29,527 nucleotides of DNA from Candidatus Rifleibacteriota bacterium (GCA_016213865.1 JACQZL010000096.1:1-29527); one strand, 5' to 3'. Shown: positions 7,715-16,334, counted from the stretch's first letter. Program-made: numbers and translations. Notes: generated by a model from the sequence alone, not told the origin.

Positions 7715-10700
7715 ATGGCCGATCTGGCTCTGGTCATGGGTGTGGGGGGGATGGGAATCAAGATTGTCGCCGACCTGCGACGCAGGCTAGAGGCTTCGCT
7801 GACGGGCAGGCAGGCCCTGGCCAACAGCGTCCAGATCCTGGCGGTCGACGCGGGCGATACCGCGGAACGCGCTCTGGTACCACCGGGCGATTTCTGCGAC
7901 ATCGGACAGGACCTGGTCGCCGACTCCTATGTGGCCAGCCGCAAGGACGATCGCGACTTTCGCCAGTGGTGGTACTTCTACAAGGACGACCAGGGCCAGA
8001 CGGTGCCGTACATGCCCGGCATCGTCTTCAATCCCGGCCTCGGACAGGTGAGGATGCACGGCCCCCTGGCCCTGGACCACGCCCTCAAGCACCAACTCGT
8101 GTCAGGCAGGATCGCCGCGCGGATCGGGAGCCTCACCGCGCTGCAGGCGGCTGGGACCGGCACGAACATCCGCTGTCTCCTCGTGGGTTCCGTTGGAGGT
8201 GGGACCGGCGCCGGGACGATGCTGCTGCTGGCGGCCTATCTGCGACACAGGCTGGCGGCCCACCCCCACAGCATTGCCCTCGTGGTGATCGACCCCACGG
8301 TCATTGTCGATTGCCTGGCTCCCATCCTTGGACACGACTCGGTCGAGAGAATCGCCGCGAACGGCATCGCAGCCCCCAGCGAGTTCGAGTACTGGAGGTT
8401 CCACAAGAGCTCTAGGTTCCAGATGAACCTGGGCGGTCTGGCCATCGACACCCGCTGTCCGGTCGATCATTGCTTCGTGGTCCAGTACAAGAACGAGCAG
8501 GGCAAGAACGCCAAGACCCTCGGAGAGTACGTCGACCTGACGGCCGGTTGCCTCCATCATCTCCTGGGTTCGGTCATCTCCACGACGGTCCAGAGCTGGT
8601 GGATCAACATCGCGACCTCCCAGCAGGTCGCCTCTCTGCATCGCGACAAGCAATCGTGCGCTTACGCCAGCTTCGGCTGCGCGTCGCTCGTCTACCCGGT
8701 CGACAAGGTGAAGCGATTCTGCGCGATGACCCTGGCGCGAGACGGGCTCCAGGCCCTGCAGAAGCCGCCTGTCACCGGCTCTGCTCTCTCGGATCAGGTC
8801 ACGGCCTATCTGGCCAACCTCGGGCTATCCAGGCAGAAGCTGCGCGAGGCGTTCTCCAAGGATCTCGGGCGACTCGCCGTCCTGCGCAAGACCCCGGAAC
8901 GGCTCATCGAGGAAGTGGGCCGGGAGAACTGGGAGACCGAGCGAAGCACCACCGAGAATGGCACCCGAGATCTGCTCGAGAGGACGAGTGCCGCCGTTCC
9001 GACACTCCGTTCCCGACTGCTCGAGGCGGCGCTGACCGGCCAGGGCTGCATCGGGGACCAGATCGGCCAGTTCGTCGCCGGGGGCGACCTGACGCGAGCG
9101 CTCAACTGGATCGCCGAGCTGGAACGACAAGTCTGTGCCGGTCGCGAAGACGTCGCGAAGGAGAGAGCAGAGGCCCAGACGTCCAAGGCGCAGTCGGACA
9201 GACTGCGCGCTGCCGGTGACGCGGTCCTGGAGCAGTTGTGCAGTGCGTGGACCTATGTGCCTCCCGGCTTCAACCGGAGGACGACCGAACGTGCGCTGCG
9301 AGTGTACGCCGCCGAGCTGGCGGGCTGGCACGCGCGCGAACTCACGAACCGATGGACCGAGCCGGCAGATGCGATCCTCGGCCAGGTCGAGGCCTATGCC
9401 AAGACCTGGAGGAGGACCCTTTGCGACGTCCAGGCGAGAGTCCTGGACCCCGTCTCGGACTCGATCGAGCGAGAGCTCAAGCGACTGCTTCCGAAGCGAG
9501 ACGATCCTTCGCGGTTCGATGCCTCGCTCTTCCGAATGGAGATCGGCGCGGCCGAGGAGCTCGTCCTGGATCGGATCTACAAGCCATCGCTCGCGCCCGA
9601 TCCCGCGGCAACCGCCGCGGCACTCGACTCCTGGGTCCGCGCGATAGCCCGGGCCGCCAATGGGCTGTCGGCGCTGGTGAAGCTGGCCTTCGAGGGAAAC
9701 AGCCGCGACCAGGCGACGGGCGCCGACACCCTCGACGCGAGGATGAACCACCTGGCCACCCAGCTCAAGGACTGCTGCACTTGCGAGAGCGAGAGGGTGG
9801 TGGGCGACTTCGTGGACAAGGTCAATCTCGACCAGGCGATCGAATTCGAGTTCGATGGTCTGGTGGGCGGCCTTGCCTGCCCCATGCGCGCGCACCTCAA
9901 GAGTCAGGAGGACCTGGCACGGGCGCTCCGACTCTCGACCCTCTTCGGGTCCGGCTTCGGCAATAAGATCCTGGATGCCCCGGATCGCCTGACTGCGCTG
10001 AAACTCTCTTACGAGGGCTGGTTGAATCTGATGGCCGAGCGGGGTGCTCCTTTCTGGCATCCCGCGCCGAATCGCCCCCCGTTGGTCGATGTCTACCACC
10101 TCGAGCTGACCGCGCAGAACCCGTTGCTCTGCGATGCGTGGACCTCGAGCAAGTTCAGCGCCGCCCCGGACAACAAGCGCAAGAGCGTGTCCCAGGGCTG
10201 GGCCGTCTGGTCGGCCCAGGAGGCGATCTTGTGGACCAGCAGGGCCGGTGCTCCGCTGGATTGTCTCGACGACCTCAAGTTCTTCCGGGAAAGCTACCGC
10301 AGGTATCGCCAGTCGTGTCCGACCATCCATACCGATGCCAGGTACTTCGGACAGTGGGCATGCGGGATCTGGTTGCCGTCCAAGGAGCGGGAAGACCTGG
10401 TCAAGGTCTGGTTCGCTCGGGCCGTCTGGTTCGGACTCATACGAGCGCCCGGCCAGTTCGACGGCTCCTACGTCCTGACCGCTCGCCTCCGTGAGACCAT
10501 GGAAGGCGAAGTGCTGGGTAACAACCGCGAGAAAGCCCAGGATTTCTTCCTGCCGGACGAACGACAGGACGACTTCAGCCTGCTGCAGAACCTGTGCGCG
10601 GCGCGGCAACAGGCCGAGATCGAGAAGCTCCCCTGGCGAGAGCTCGACTACTGCGACGTGATGCAGGGGATGTACGACTCGCTGGGCGACGAGAAGGTGA

Positions 10701-10882
10701 AGTCGTTTGGCCACGAGGCTTTCTACGACGATCTCAGGTCCCACATGGAGGCTGATATCACGGCGTTCCAGCAGGAGTTCTCCGGCAAGCTCCAGCGACT
10801 TCGGGAGCAAAAGAAGCAAGCGCTCGCGCCGTCAGAGGCCCCGAGCCCGGCAGGCCCTGCACCGGCCACTGTCGCGCCCTGA
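7715..10882 (+). CDS. Tubulin/FtsZ-like GTPase, Tubulin_2 type
   Basis: A 1,055-residue protein with an N-terminal tubulin/FtsZ-like nucleotide-binding fold. It starts ADLALVMGVGGMGIK, a glycine-rich first loop like that of FtsZ. It carries the tubulin signature GSVGGGTGAGT at about residues 158-168, which in tubulins and FtsZ binds GTP phosphates. This fits the uncharacterised bacterial Tubulin_2 family. The ~700 residues beyond the GTPase core are helix-rich, with a likely coiled coil around 480-510 (Glu/Lys/Ala/Gln-rich), and match no family I recognise. No membrane helix is seen. ATG 7715 is preferred over GTG 7709 because GGAAGGGAG sits just upstream. It probably forms a filament or a GTP-dependent switch with the vWA tail and later membrane proteins; this is inference from gene order. 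The first 24 codons of a paralogue survive at 20287. Confidence 0.85.
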   Translation: MADLALVMGVGGMGIKIVADLRRRLEASLTGRQALANSVQILAVDAGDTAERALVPPGDFCDIGQDLVADSYVASRKDDRDFRQWWYFYKDDQGQTVPYMPGIVFNPGLGQVRMHGPLALDHALKHQLVSGRIAARIGSLTALQAAGTGTNIRCLLVGSVGGGTGAGTMLLLAAYLRHRLAAHPHSIALVVIDPTVIVDCLAPILGHDSVERIAANGIAAPSEFEYWRFHKSSRFQMNLGGLAIDTRCPVDHCFVVQYKNEQGKNAKTLGEYVDLTAGCLHHLLGSVISTTVQSWWINIATSQQVASLHRDKQSCAYASFGCASLVYPVDKVKRFCAMTLARDGLQALQKPPVTGSALSDQVTAYLANLGLSRQKLREAFSKDLGRLAVLRKTPERLIEEVGRENWETERSTTENGTRDLLERTSAAVPTLRSRLLEAALTGQGCIGDQIGQFVAGGDLTRALNWIAELERQVCAGREDVAKERAEAQTSKAQSDRLRAAGDAVLEQLCSAWTYVPPGFNRRTTERALRVYAAELAGWHARELTNRWTEPADAILGQVEAYAKTWRRTLCDVQARVLDPVSDSIERELKRLLPKRDDPSRFDASLFRMEIGAAEELVLDRIYKPSLAPDPAATAAALDSWVRAIARAANGLSALVKLAFEGNSRDQATGADTLDARMNHLATQLKDCCTCESERVVGDFVDKVNLDQAIEFEFDGLVGGLACPMRAHLKSQEDLARALRLSTLFGSGFGNKILDAPDRLTALKLSYEGWLNLMAERGAPFWHPAPNRPPLVDVYHLELTAQNPLLCDAWTSSKFSAAPDNKRKSVSQGWAVWSAQEAILWTSRAGAPLDCLDDLKFFRESYRRYRQSCPTIHTDARYFGQWACGIWLPSKEREDLVKVWFARAVWFGLIRAPGQFDGSYVLTARLRETMEGEVLGNNREKAQDFFLPDERQDDFSLLQNLCAARQQAEIEKLPWRELDYCDVMQGMYDSLGDEKVKSFGHEAFYDDLRSHMEADITAFQQEFSGKLQRLREQKKQALAPSEAPSPAGPAPATVAP

Positions 10883-10974
10883 ATCCGGACCTCGGACCGC
10901 ACTCAGTTGAGACGCCGCCGCTCGCCGGGACCCACTCGGCCGGCAGAGTCGGGCGCCAAATCGGGAGGCCGCCA

Positions 10975-11754
10975 ATGGCCCAGCACTCCTTACCATCCGA
11001 CCAGTGGACTCTGGCACTGCTCCACCACGAAGACTTCGGGCGTCGCGTTGCCAGGGAAGTGGAGCGGACCCGGCCCGCCTGGCCGGCCAGGGCCGGCCAG
11101 TCTTGGCGGCCGATGGACGTTGGTCCCGCGACTTCCTGGTCCAGATGGATGGAGGAGCTCAGGGTCGTCGCGGGCAGGGGCTCGATCTCGCGCAGCCTGC
11201 TGCCACGCGAGGTGTCGGGCACGGAGGACGACCTGCGCTTCCTCGAGTCCCTGGCGTGCGGCCTCGAGAAGTTCTTCCTGGAAGTACCGTCCCGGCCGCA
11301 GTGGCACAACGTCATACTCCTCTTGTCGCTGCTGGGTCACACGCTCGAGCCGGTCGTCCCAGTCCTGACGAGACTGAACGAGTTGGCAGCCCGGAACAAG
11401 TCGCGCTTCGTTCACCGCGTGATCCTCTTCGAGCCGACTCGCTGCGACGGGACGGAGTTCGCGGCCGAGGACCGCGTGGCCCAGGCGGCCGCGCTCATCG
11501 AGTCGATCTGGGCGGCGGGGATGAGCCACCCGCTCGCCAGCTTCCAGCCCTACCTCCAGTACTACTGGCCGTCTGGGTCTCCAACCGGACCGCCCGTGGC
11601 TCCCCTTGAACCTCCGGTCCAGGCTGCGAGTGCCCCCGGCCGGGACCGGAGCCCGCCCGAGTCCGGAACCCACGGCCTCGCTCTGGAGGGAGACTCCCGG
11701 CTCGGACCGGGTGAGCCTGGACTCCCACCACCCTTGCCCTCCCCCGGAGGGTGA
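10975..11754 (+). CDS. Protein of unknown function, N-terminal part of a possible larger gene
   Basis: A 259-residue open frame starting at ATG 10975, with GGAGG 6 bases upstream. I recognise no domain. The first ~200 residues are globular-looking, with hydrophobic segments (NVILLLSLLGHTLEP) too short and mixed for a sure membrane helix. After about residue 200 the sequence becomes a Pro/Gly/Ser-rich linker. It ends with TGA 11752 immediately after a palindrome (CCCTCC/GGAGGG). The next open frame continues in exactly the same reading frame with no other stop, so both may once have been one protein. It lies 92 bases after the tubulin-like gene and is probably part of the same operon. Confidence 0.65.
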   Translation: MAQHSLPSDQWTLALLHHEDFGRRVAREVERTRPAWPARAGQSWRPMDVGPATSWSRWMEELRVVAGRGSISRSLLPREVSGTEDDLRFLESLACGLEKFFLEVPSRPQWHNVILLLSLLGHTLEPVVPVLTRLNELAARNKSRFVHRVILFEPTRCDGTEFAAEDRVAQAAALIESIWAAGMSHPLASFQPYLQYYWPSGSPTGPPVAPLEPPVQAASAPGRDRSPPESGTHGLALEGDSRLGPGEPGLPPPLPSPGG

Positions 11755-11760
11755 GGGGGC
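11731..11760. repeat. Palindromic GC-rich repeat carrying the stop of the upstream frame
   Basis: CCCTCCC-CCGGAGGG followed by TGAGGGGGCC forms a short perfect palindrome. It looks like a dispersed intergenic repeat rather than coding sequence. The TGA at 11752-11754 that ends the 10975 frame directly follows the palindrome, and a second repeat (11785-11835) comes next. Confidence 0.55.
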
Positions 11761-11784
11761 CAGCCCGAGCCGCAGGCGAGGGCA

Positions 11785-11835
11785 GTAGGACCGGCCTCCG
11801 TGCCGGTCCTGGCCCGGCGCCAGCCGGGTCAGCCC
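11785..11835 (+). repeat. 51-base REP-like double hairpin, copy 1
   Basis: The element begins GTAGGACCGGC and ends CAGCCGGGTCAGCCC. It folds as two consecutive hairpins (GGACCGGC/GCCGGTCC and CCGGC/GCCGG). An inverted second copy at 23881-23931 matches 48 of 51 bases, so this is a dispersed element, similar in organisation to REP/BIME palindromes. It overlaps the apparent start (GTG 11800) of the next open frame. Confidence 0.8.
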
Positions 11836-13482
11836 GACGGCGTGCCGATCGGACGGACGTGCCTCTACGCTACGTTTCAGATCGCGCGAGTTCCGGACCC
11901 GATAGCTCTGGTCGCCACCTCGGCGGCATGGAAGGCGATCGACGAGCTCTGCGCCCGGGCCACGAGGGCGGGTGCTGCCGAGTCTCCATCGCCGGCGCCA
12001 CCCGGACCGCGCGATGAGCGCGCCCCCTCGTTCAAGGACCTACCGCCGCACGAGGTCCCATGCCCTGACCTGGAGACCGTCCTGGTGTCGGGAGTGGGCG
12101 ACTCCCTGGCTCGCCAGGTCGGTTCGGCCGTGCAGCAGATCGAGAGCGTTTCGCCGGGCGACCTCGAGGTGACCCTGGCCGGGTCGCGGTCGGAGCAGAC
12201 CGCCGGCGGCCCGGCGAAGGGCTCGCCCACCACGGTTGCCCAGCAGCTCTTCGACCAGCGCAGGGGCTTCGCCGAACGGACGGCCCAGGAGACCGGCCGA
12301 CTGGACTCCGAAGCCAGACGACAGTTGGAGGCTTGCGCGGCCCTTGCGGCCGTGCGGCTGGCGACCGAGGAACAGGCCGGCGAGTCCAGGCAGCGTTACG
12401 AGCAGGCTGTCCGGGAGGCCAAGGACTGGCCCTCGCTGCGGGAAGTCCTGGACGAGGCCGCGGTCGAGAGAGAAGTGAGAAGCCTCGACGCTCTCGAGCG
12501 CGCCGCCGCCGACGTGGCGCTGGACGTCCCCTGTTGGCGGGATCTGGGGCTCCACGCCTCGTTGGCTTCGGTGCTCCTCTTCCTTGCCCTGGAGCGGCTC
12601 TGGGCGATCGACCAGCCGTCCTTGCCGGTGGATGCCCGAGGGCTCGCCGGCGCCGTGGCGATGCTTGTCTGCTTCGGCACCGCAACGGTGTTTCGCCGTC
12701 TCGTGGTCTCCCGCCTGTCGGACTTGCTCGACGACTCGCGGGACGCGAGATCGAAGTGGGTAGCCCGGGTGCGCGACACACTCAGAGAGAAGCTGGCTCA
12801 CGTGTTCCGCAGCTATCGCGTGAGGATGCTGGACGCGATGTGGCATCGAGGGGAGAGGGTTGCGAAACGCCTCAGACGCCGCGAGGGGCTTCTCCGGCGG
12901 CTGGCCGCGACCCGCCCCGCTGTCTGCAGAGACGATTCGCCCCTGGCGCCGTGGCGCGACTCGATCCTCCTCGAAGATGCCGAGAAGGACCAGCTCTATC
13001 GCGACGTCTTCATCGAGGGGCTCCTTGCCGCGGACGGACCTGCGTTTCTCCCCCTGGACCTGGATCGCCTTCGCCGTGGGGCCCTCGATTGGCTCGATCG
13101 CAGGTCACGTCCGCGCCTCGAGCAGCCCGACACGACCGCGCAGATCCTCTCGTCCGGGGCGATCGCCACGGAGCTCGAGCGTGCGGTCGCCAGCGTGGCC
13201 GAGAGCCGCCTCCCACTTGGGAGGGGGAGAGGACGGGGCGCGGGAGGCCTCTCCAAGATGTTCGTGCTGCTTCCGCTCAGGCTCTGGAACGCGGACGGCT
13301 TCCCGCGGACGAGCGTCCCGCCCGGCACCGGTTTCCAGACGGGCCTTCCCGGCACGACGGACGGTCCAGTCTGCCTGGTCCAGCGAGAAGACGTGGCGGT
13401 CTTTCTGGTCGACACGCCGGATGTGCTGGTCTCGAGGGTGATCTACGATGTCCCATTCGACTGCTTCTGCTCCGGTGAGTGA
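11800..13482 (+). CDS. Two-helix membrane protein of unknown function
   Basis: A 560-residue open frame. The first possible start, GTG 11800, lies inside a dispersed repeat; GTG 11842 is an alternative. Neither has a good ribosome-binding site, and the frame is continuous with the upstream frame except for one stop at 11752. Residues ~15-45 look globular, and ~55-240 are charged and helix-rich (probable coiled coil). Two membrane helices (~250-265 and ~282-303) form a hairpin. A C-terminal ~230-residue region follows. A palindrome-containing, Arg/Gly-rich stretch near 13209-13245 looks like an inserted repeat in frame. I recognise no family. The helicase-like gene starts 35 bases before this gene's stop, implying coupled translation. 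Confidence 0.65.
   Translation: MPVLARRQPGQPDGVPIGRTCLYATFQIARVPDPIALVATSAAWKAIDELCARATRAGAAESPSPAPPGPRDERAPSFKDLPPHEVPCPDLETVLVSGVGDSLARQVGSAVQQIESVSPGDLEVTLAGSRSEQTAGGPAKGSPTTVAQQLFDQRRGFAERTAQETGRLDSEARRQLEACAALAAVRLATEEQAGESRQRYEQAVREAKDWPSLREVLDEAAVEREVRSLDALERAAADVALDVPCWRDLGLHASLASVLLFLALERLWAIDQPSLPVDARGLAGAVAMLVCFGTATVFRRLVVSRLSDLLDDSRDARSKWVARVRDTLREKLAHVFRSYRVRMLDAMWHRGERVAKRLRRREGLLRRLAATRPAVCRDDSPLAPWRDSILLEDAEKDQLYRDVFIEGLLAADGPAFLPLDLDRLRRGALDWLDRRSRPRLEQPDTTAQILSSGAIATELERAVASVAESRLPLGRGRGRGAGGLSKMFVLLPLRLWNADGFPRTSVPPGTGFQTGLPGTTDGPVCLVQREDVAVFLVDTPDVLVSRVIYDVPFDCFCSGE
13209..13224. repeat. Short palindrome inside the two-helix protein frame
   Basis: CCTCCCA-CT-TGGGAGG is a 7-bp inverted repeat with a 2-base spacer, followed by a purine-rich GGGGGAGAGGACGGGG stretch. 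It is translated as an Arg/Gly run unlike the surrounding protein. It resembles the small dispersed palindromes elsewhere in the window and may be an in-frame repeat insertion. Confidence 0.4.
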
Positions 13483-15490
13483 GGGTGGACTGGGCCGGGC
13501 CAGGCGTGCCTGGCTGCGGACTGCCGTGCTGACCTGGCTCGGGCTCTACGGCCTCGGGTCGGCCTTCCTCCTTCTGCAGCGTCCTGGCTCGTACCTGCAG
13601 GCCGACCCCACACGGGTCTGCGTGGCCTTGACAGTTGTCTCGCTCCTTCTGCTCCTGGCCGGGTACGCGCTGGCGGCAGCGTGCTGGCCGGTCGAGTCTT
13701 TTTCCAGGGGAGGCGACCGGGAGGGGCGGGCGTTCGAGTTCTCCTGGTCATGGGTGGTCTTCGTCTGGCTCGTGGCCGGCGTCTTCATTTTCCAGACCGC
13801 CCACGTGGGGACTCGCTCCATCCTGCCCGAGGCCTGGACTCTTGCCGTGGTCTACGCTCTGGCGCTCACGGTCGGGGCCTGGCTGGGCAAGGAACCCCTC
13901 AAGCGGGCGCCCGTGGCCGTCGAGATGGCGGCCCACCGCAGACCCGTTCGCCCTGCCATCCCGCCAGGCGTCGACCTGCTCTCGATGCTGAGGACGCTTC
14001 CTTGGGCCGCGACGGCCGCCGCGCCAGGACCGCGCCAGGTCGGCAAGCCGGCCACGGGTGCGTCCCGCGACTTCCAGACCCTCCTCGAGAAGAACCCGCT
14101 GTTGCGTGAGAACCTCTGGTGGGCCGGAGTCGACGACCTCTACCATCACCAGGCCAGGGTCTTTCATCAGCTCGAGGCCCCCGAATCCGCTGCCTTTCTG
14201 TGTACCCCGGCCGGCAGCGGCAAGTCGACGGTCTGCGATCTGTGCGCTCTGGACACTGTCCTGCGTCCCTGCCGCAACGTCCTCTACCTGGTCTCCGATG
14301 AGGGCTGGGCCCGCTTTCGCGCCGCCGAATTGACTGGACGCATTGAAAAGATGAAATGGAACTGGAGCGTGAACGTCGCGCTCTGCTGCGGTCCGGGTGA
14401 TCGGGGGTTCGAGGACGCCTGCGCGCGCCTGGGTGCGCCTCCCGAGGTCCTCGTCTCCACGCCCGAGGGGCTCGATGAGCTCCTCCTGAACACTCCGCTT
14501 GCCCTGTCCGAGAAGTACCTCTCCCACCTGGGTCTGGTCGTGCTGGACGACGCCGAGCGGTTCGGAGCCTGCGGTGGCGGCCACGCGGCTTGTCTGCTGC
14601 GGCGGGTGCGACTGGCCGCGGCCCAGCTCGGCGCCAGCCCCCGGACCCTGGCGGCGTGCGCTCCGATTGCCAATGCCAAGGAGCTTGCGGACCGCCTCCT
14701 GGGCAGCCGGCACGAGGCCTCGGAGCTCATCTGCGAGGACGGTTCTCCCAAGAGCGGAATCAGCGTCGAGTGGTGGCGCTCCGAGGCCGGCGCGGGCGCG
14801 GCCGGCGAGAAGGCCGGGGGGTTCCTGAGCGACGCCGTTCGGATTGCAGCCCACTTCACCGGGCTCTTCCCGGGTCGCACGCTCCTCTATCATCCGGTGG
14901 CTCCGATCACCGTGGATGAAGAGAAGACCCTCACCCTGGAGGTCTTCCAGGAGCTCCGCAAGAAGCGAGTCTCCCAGCTCGATGCCGGCTGGGCCGACCA
15001 GAACATCTGCGTCACCGCCGACCTGGCCCGAGTGGGCAGGGAGACGTTCGGCAGCTTCTGGGTCATCGTGGTGGCCAGTCTCCCCGCCGATCCTCCCGCG
15101 CTCTTCCCGGTGCTCCAGAACCTGCTCGCCGAGGGTGGGCTCGCCGTCATCTGTCTGGAGCCCACCCCGGCGGGAAGGGCCATCGCCAGGCAGGACGGGG
15201 ATCTGGACCACGCCTCCGCCACGCGGCTGGTGTTCAACGATGCAGTGAGGTCGGTGCAGTGCTTGCACTTGAGGCGGGCCCTGGTCGGTCCGGGCCATCA
15301 CGAGGGGTTCCAGCTCGAGACCTTGCGCTCCAGCTTCCCCGTGGCCTTCGAGCCGGATGCGGAGGGCGAGACGGACCTCGCACGCCTCGAGAGGGCCGGC
15401 GTCCTGTCGGTCTCGGGGGTCAGGACGGACGAGACGGACACTCACTCCGAGGATCTCGTGGGACCCTCGGATCACGGGCCCCGACCGTGA
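13448..15490 (+). CDS. Membrane-anchored, degenerate superfamily 2 helicase-like protein
   Basis: A 680-residue frame. Four membrane helices are predicted at about residues 25-45, 57-79, 97-118 and 127-146. A cytoplasmic superfamily 2 helicase-like region follows. Motif I is AGSGKST (255-261). The region around VSTPEGLDELLL fits helicase motif Ib. Motif II is VVLDDAE (DDAE 367-370). Motif III is CAPIANAKELADRLLG (from 404), closely like the SATIANPAELAERLxG form of MrfA/YprA-type helicases but with Ala-Pro in place of Ala-Thr. The usual motif VI (QxxGRxGR) is not seen where expected; LQNLLAEGGLAVICL stands there. ATP may be bound, but unwinding looks doubtful. Its C-terminal partner domain (DUF1998-like) is in another frame directly downstream, so the gene is probably frame-broken near 15480. 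The start ATG 13448 overlaps the previous gene. Confidence 0.78.
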   Translation: MSHSTASAPVSEGGLGRARRAWLRTAVLTWLGLYGLGSAFLLLQRPGSYLQADPTRVCVALTVVSLLLLLAGYALAAACWPVESFSRGGDREGRAFEFSWSWVVFVWLVAGVFIFQTAHVGTRSILPEAWTLAVVYALALTVGAWLGKEPLKRAPVAVEMAAHRRPVRPAIPPGVDLLSMLRTLPWAATAAAPGPRQVGKPATGASRDFQTLLEKNPLLRENLWWAGVDDLYHHQARVFHQLEAPESAAFLCTPAGSGKSTVCDLCALDTVLRPCRNVLYLVSDEGWARFRAAELTGRIEKMKWNWSVNVALCCGPGDRGFEDACARLGAPPEVLVSTPEGLDELLLNTPLALSEKYLSHLGLVVLDDAERFGACGGGHAACLLRRVRLAAAQLGASPRTLAACAPIANAKELADRLLGSRHEASELICEDGSPKSGISVEWWRSEAGAGAAGEKAGGFLSDAVRIAAHFTGLFPGRTLLYHPVAPITVDEEKTLTLEVFQELRKKRVSQLDAGWADQNICVTADLARVGRETFGSFWVIVVASLPADPPALFPVLQNLLAEGGLAVICLEPTPAGRAIARQDGDLDHASATRLVFNDAVRSVQCLHLRRALVGPGHHEGFQLETLRSSFPVAFEPDAEGETDLARLERAGVLSVSGVRTDETDTHSEDLVGPSDHGPRP

Positions 15491-16286
15491 GCTCTTCCGC
15501 TTCGACGCAGGGAACCTCCTGGAAACCGTCTATCCCGAGCAGGTGCTCATCTGCGGCAAGGGGCGTTACGCGGTGCCGGTGGATGCCGACTTCGAGAAGG
15601 CCGAAGCCAGCCGGGAGTTGCCCCTGGTGGCCGTGTCCACGCCGCCCGGCGAGCTGTCCAATTCGCCGGCCGAGACTGTCAGGCTGTACAGTCTGGACCT
15701 GACCTCGCCGTCGTCCGGTTCGCTGGCGGATGGGGAGGCTGCCGTGCAGACTCCGTGGGGAAGGACGACGAGCGTCGAGGAGTGCGGACTGACCGAGACC
15801 CTCTCGGCCTGCCGCGTCATCCCGTTCTCTCGGCGTCTGGGCTCGAGCGTGGTCAGGCGGTTCAAGCCAAGAGCTCGCACGGTGACGCGCAAGGCGCTGG
15901 TCTTCACCCCGGACCTGGCCTCTGCCGGGGCAGACGGTCAGGGACCGAGCCGGCTCGTTCACACCCTGATGCACCTGTTCCTCGAGAGTCTCCCCCGTCT
16001 GCTGGCAGGTTTCGACGAGAGCGTCCTCTGCCACGTGCCGGTGTCGTCCCCGGGGAGCATCTTCTTCTACGAGCGCGAGAGAGACGGACAGGCTCTGCTC
16101 GAGACGCTCAAGGGGTTGCTGACGACGGGCGAGGTCTTGCGCCGCGGCGCCGCCCTGCTCGGTTCGTGCAAGTGCCCGGCCGGCTGTGAGGACTGCTGCT
16201 TGACCTACCGATGCCCGGAGCCCGGTGACGGCTGCGGTGTGGACAAGGCCACGACGCTGCTCTGGCTGAAGCACGTGGGGGTGTAG
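15486..16286 (+). CDS. DUF1998-like zinc-cysteine domain, C-terminal part of the helicase-like gene
   Basis: This reading frame becomes protein-like at about 15486 (RELFRFDAGNLLETVYPEQV). It matches the region that in MrfA-type helicases follows the core: a small strand-rich segment, then a DUF1998 domain. The end has the signature cysteines CKCPAGCEDCC (16167-16200) and YRCPEPGDGCGVDKA, the expected metal-binding set. Upstream of 15486 this frame is only the shadow of the helicase frame, and no convincing start exists; GTG 15543 would cut the first strands. Removing one C from CCCC at 15479-15482 would join it in frame to the preceding protein. It is therefore most likely the C-terminus of that protein, or a coupled second cistron as in split systems such as DISARM drmA/drmB. 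Confidence 0.72.
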   Translation, partial: RELFRFDAGNLLETVYPEQVLICGKGRYAVPVDADFEKAEASRELPLVAVSTPPGELSNSPAETVRLYSLDLTSPSSGSLADGEAAVQTPWGRTTSVEECGLTETLSACRVIPFSRRLGSSVVRRFKPRARTVTRKALVFTPDLASAGADGQGPSRLVHTLMHLFLESLPRLLAGFDESVLCHVPVSSPGSIFFYERERDGQALLETLKGLLTTGEVLRRGAALLGSCKCPAGCEDCCLTYRCPEPGDGCGVDKATTLLWLKHVGV

Positions 16287-16334
16287 AACCGAAGACTGCG
16301 GCCCGACATGGCCTGACCTCGGGAGACGAGTACC

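Noticed and set aside
8825..10819. 664-codon open frame on the minus strand opposite the tubulin-like gene
   Set aside because: It is a shadow of the plus-strand gene caused by high GC content: Leu/Arg/Gly/Glu-rich with no domain, while the plus strand has the tubulin signature and a ribosome-binding site.
11740..11810. TGA recoded as an amino acid joining the two unknown frames
   Set aside because: TGA and other stops are used normally at the ends of other genes here, no recoding element is seen, and the stop follows a dispersed palindrome, so repeat insertion is simpler.
13748..15475. 575-codon open frame on the minus strand opposite the helicase-like gene
   Set aside because: Composition is that of an antisense GC-rich frame with no motif; the plus strand carries helicase motifs and membrane helices.
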